Shown here piece after piece: positions 63,576 to 64,000 of a stretch of 64,000 nt of DNA; position 1 is the stretch's first letter; every line of letters starts with the position of its first letter. The position numbers and the translations under genes were made by a program. The notes below the pieces were generated by a model that worked only from the letters and a program-made list of their open reading frames with translations, made no database searches and had not been told where the DNA came from. This DNA is from Paenibacillus sp. FSL R5-0623 (GTDB lineage: Bacteria; Bacillota; Bacilli; Paenibacillales; Paenibacillaceae). The stretch spans positions 6,076,001-6,140,000 of the forward strand of contig NZ_CP150233.1 in assembly GCF_037974265.1 (NCBI RefSeq), given 5' to 3'.

Positions 63576-63998
63576 TTAGGCTTTTTTAGCTTTTGGACGC
63601 TTAGCGCCGTATTTCGAACGAGCTTGCATACGGTTGTTTACACCAGCAGTATCGAGAGCTCCACGAACGATGTGATAACGAACTCCTGCAAGGTCTTTAA
63701 CTTTACCTCCGCGGATCAATACCACACTGTGCTCTTGAAGGTTATGTCCGATTCCCGGGATATAAGCAGTAACCTCGAGACGGTTCGTCAAACGAACACG
63801 GGCATACTTACGAAGTGCAGAGTTTGGTTTACGCGGAGTCATTGTACCTACACGAGTGCAGACACCACGTTTTTGTGGGGCACTGATGTTAGTAGATTCA
63901 CGTTTCAAAGCGTTGAATCCTTTTTGCAAAGCTGGAGATTTTGACTTCTCAACTTTTGCTTGACGTCCTTTACGAACCAGTTGGTTAATAGTTGGCAT
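63576..63998 (-). CDS. rpsL: 30S ribosomal protein S12, with Arg56 and Ala104
   Basis: S12 (uS12), 140 residues, part of the decoding centre. It is complete, with its ATG at 63998. Two positions near streptomycin differ from B. subtilis S12: the first Lys of TPKKPNS (Lys56) is Arg here (codon CGT at 63833-63831), and the Pro of KDLPGVRYH is Ala (Ala104, GCA at 63689-63687). Lys56Arg is a classic streptomycin-resistance change in B. subtilis. These may be natural for this lineage. Lys101 is unchanged. First gene of the str operon in the window. Confidence 0.98.
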   Translation of the reverse strand: MPTINQLVRKGRQAKVEKSKSPALQKGFNALKRESTNISAPQKRGVCTRVGTMTPRKPNSALRKYARVRLTNRLEVTAYIPGIGHNLQEHSVVLIRGGKVKDLAGVRYHIVRGALDTAGVNNRMQARSKYGAKRPKAKKA

Positions 63999-64000
63999 GT

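Overview
The window comes from a spore-forming Gram-positive of the Bacilli, almost certainly a Paenibacillus. The evidence is the gene set (spoIIM, pdaB, kbaA, gerD, cwlD, sigW/rsiW, zinc-type S14, glmS ribozyme), a B. subtilis-like order of the origin-proximal S10/spc/alpha ribosomal cluster, and a Dab-incorporating lipopeptide-type synthetase. Nearly everything is on the minus strand, as expected for one replichore with the origin beyond the right edge.

Layout from left to right. (1) Positions 1-11230 hold the 5' part of a large NRPS gene that runs off the left edge: a truncated C domain, then A-T-E, C-A-T, C-A-T and C. The specificity codes I read are DAWIVGAIVK (hydrophobic, epimerised to D), DGFLLGLVYK (Ile/Val/Leu type) and DVGEISAIDK (2,4-diaminobutyrate, Dab). 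Upstream lies an EctB-type aminotransferase (11999-13282) that makes Dab. (2) Positions 13283-14400 are an AT-rich, scarred junction with a probable group II intron 3' remnant, a decayed reading frame, a palindrome and an orphan promoter. (3) Positions 14585-25601 are conserved chromosome: glmS with its ribozyme, glmM, cdaR, cdaA, rsiW, sigW and ppc. (4) A small secreted WGxxGxxG protein is at 26180. (5) Eleven tRNAs and an rRNA operon with the unusual order 16S-5S-tRNA-Ile-tRNA-Ala-23S-5S follow (26759-33084). (6) Positions 33566-39102 are a sporulation/germination block (spoIIM, pdaB, kbaA, gerD, salA, cwlD). (7) The sulfate assimilation pair cysH-sat is at 39171-41080. (8) Positions 41858-63998 are rpsI back to rpsL: the translation super-cluster including rpoA, secY, adk, map, infA, tuf and fusA.

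Functional links. EctB supplies Dab to the NRPS, which builds a cationic peptide containing D-hydrophobic, hydrophobic and Dab residues, as in the polymyxin, octapeptin and paenipeptin/pelgipeptin groups. The cdaA-cdaR-glmM-glmS unit joins c-di-AMP synthesis to amino-sugar supply for the cell wall. SigW/RsiW is the envelope-stress regulon pair.

Items most worth checking: the first NRPS module lacks the catalytic half of its C domain; the rRNA operon carries two different 5S genes with paired changes; ribosomal protein S12 has Arg56 and Ala104 at streptomycin-contact positions; the RsiW homologue has a bactofilin-like C-terminal repeat; and ecfA/ecfT genes are absent between rplQ and truA. I found no CRISPR array, intact transposase or prophage.
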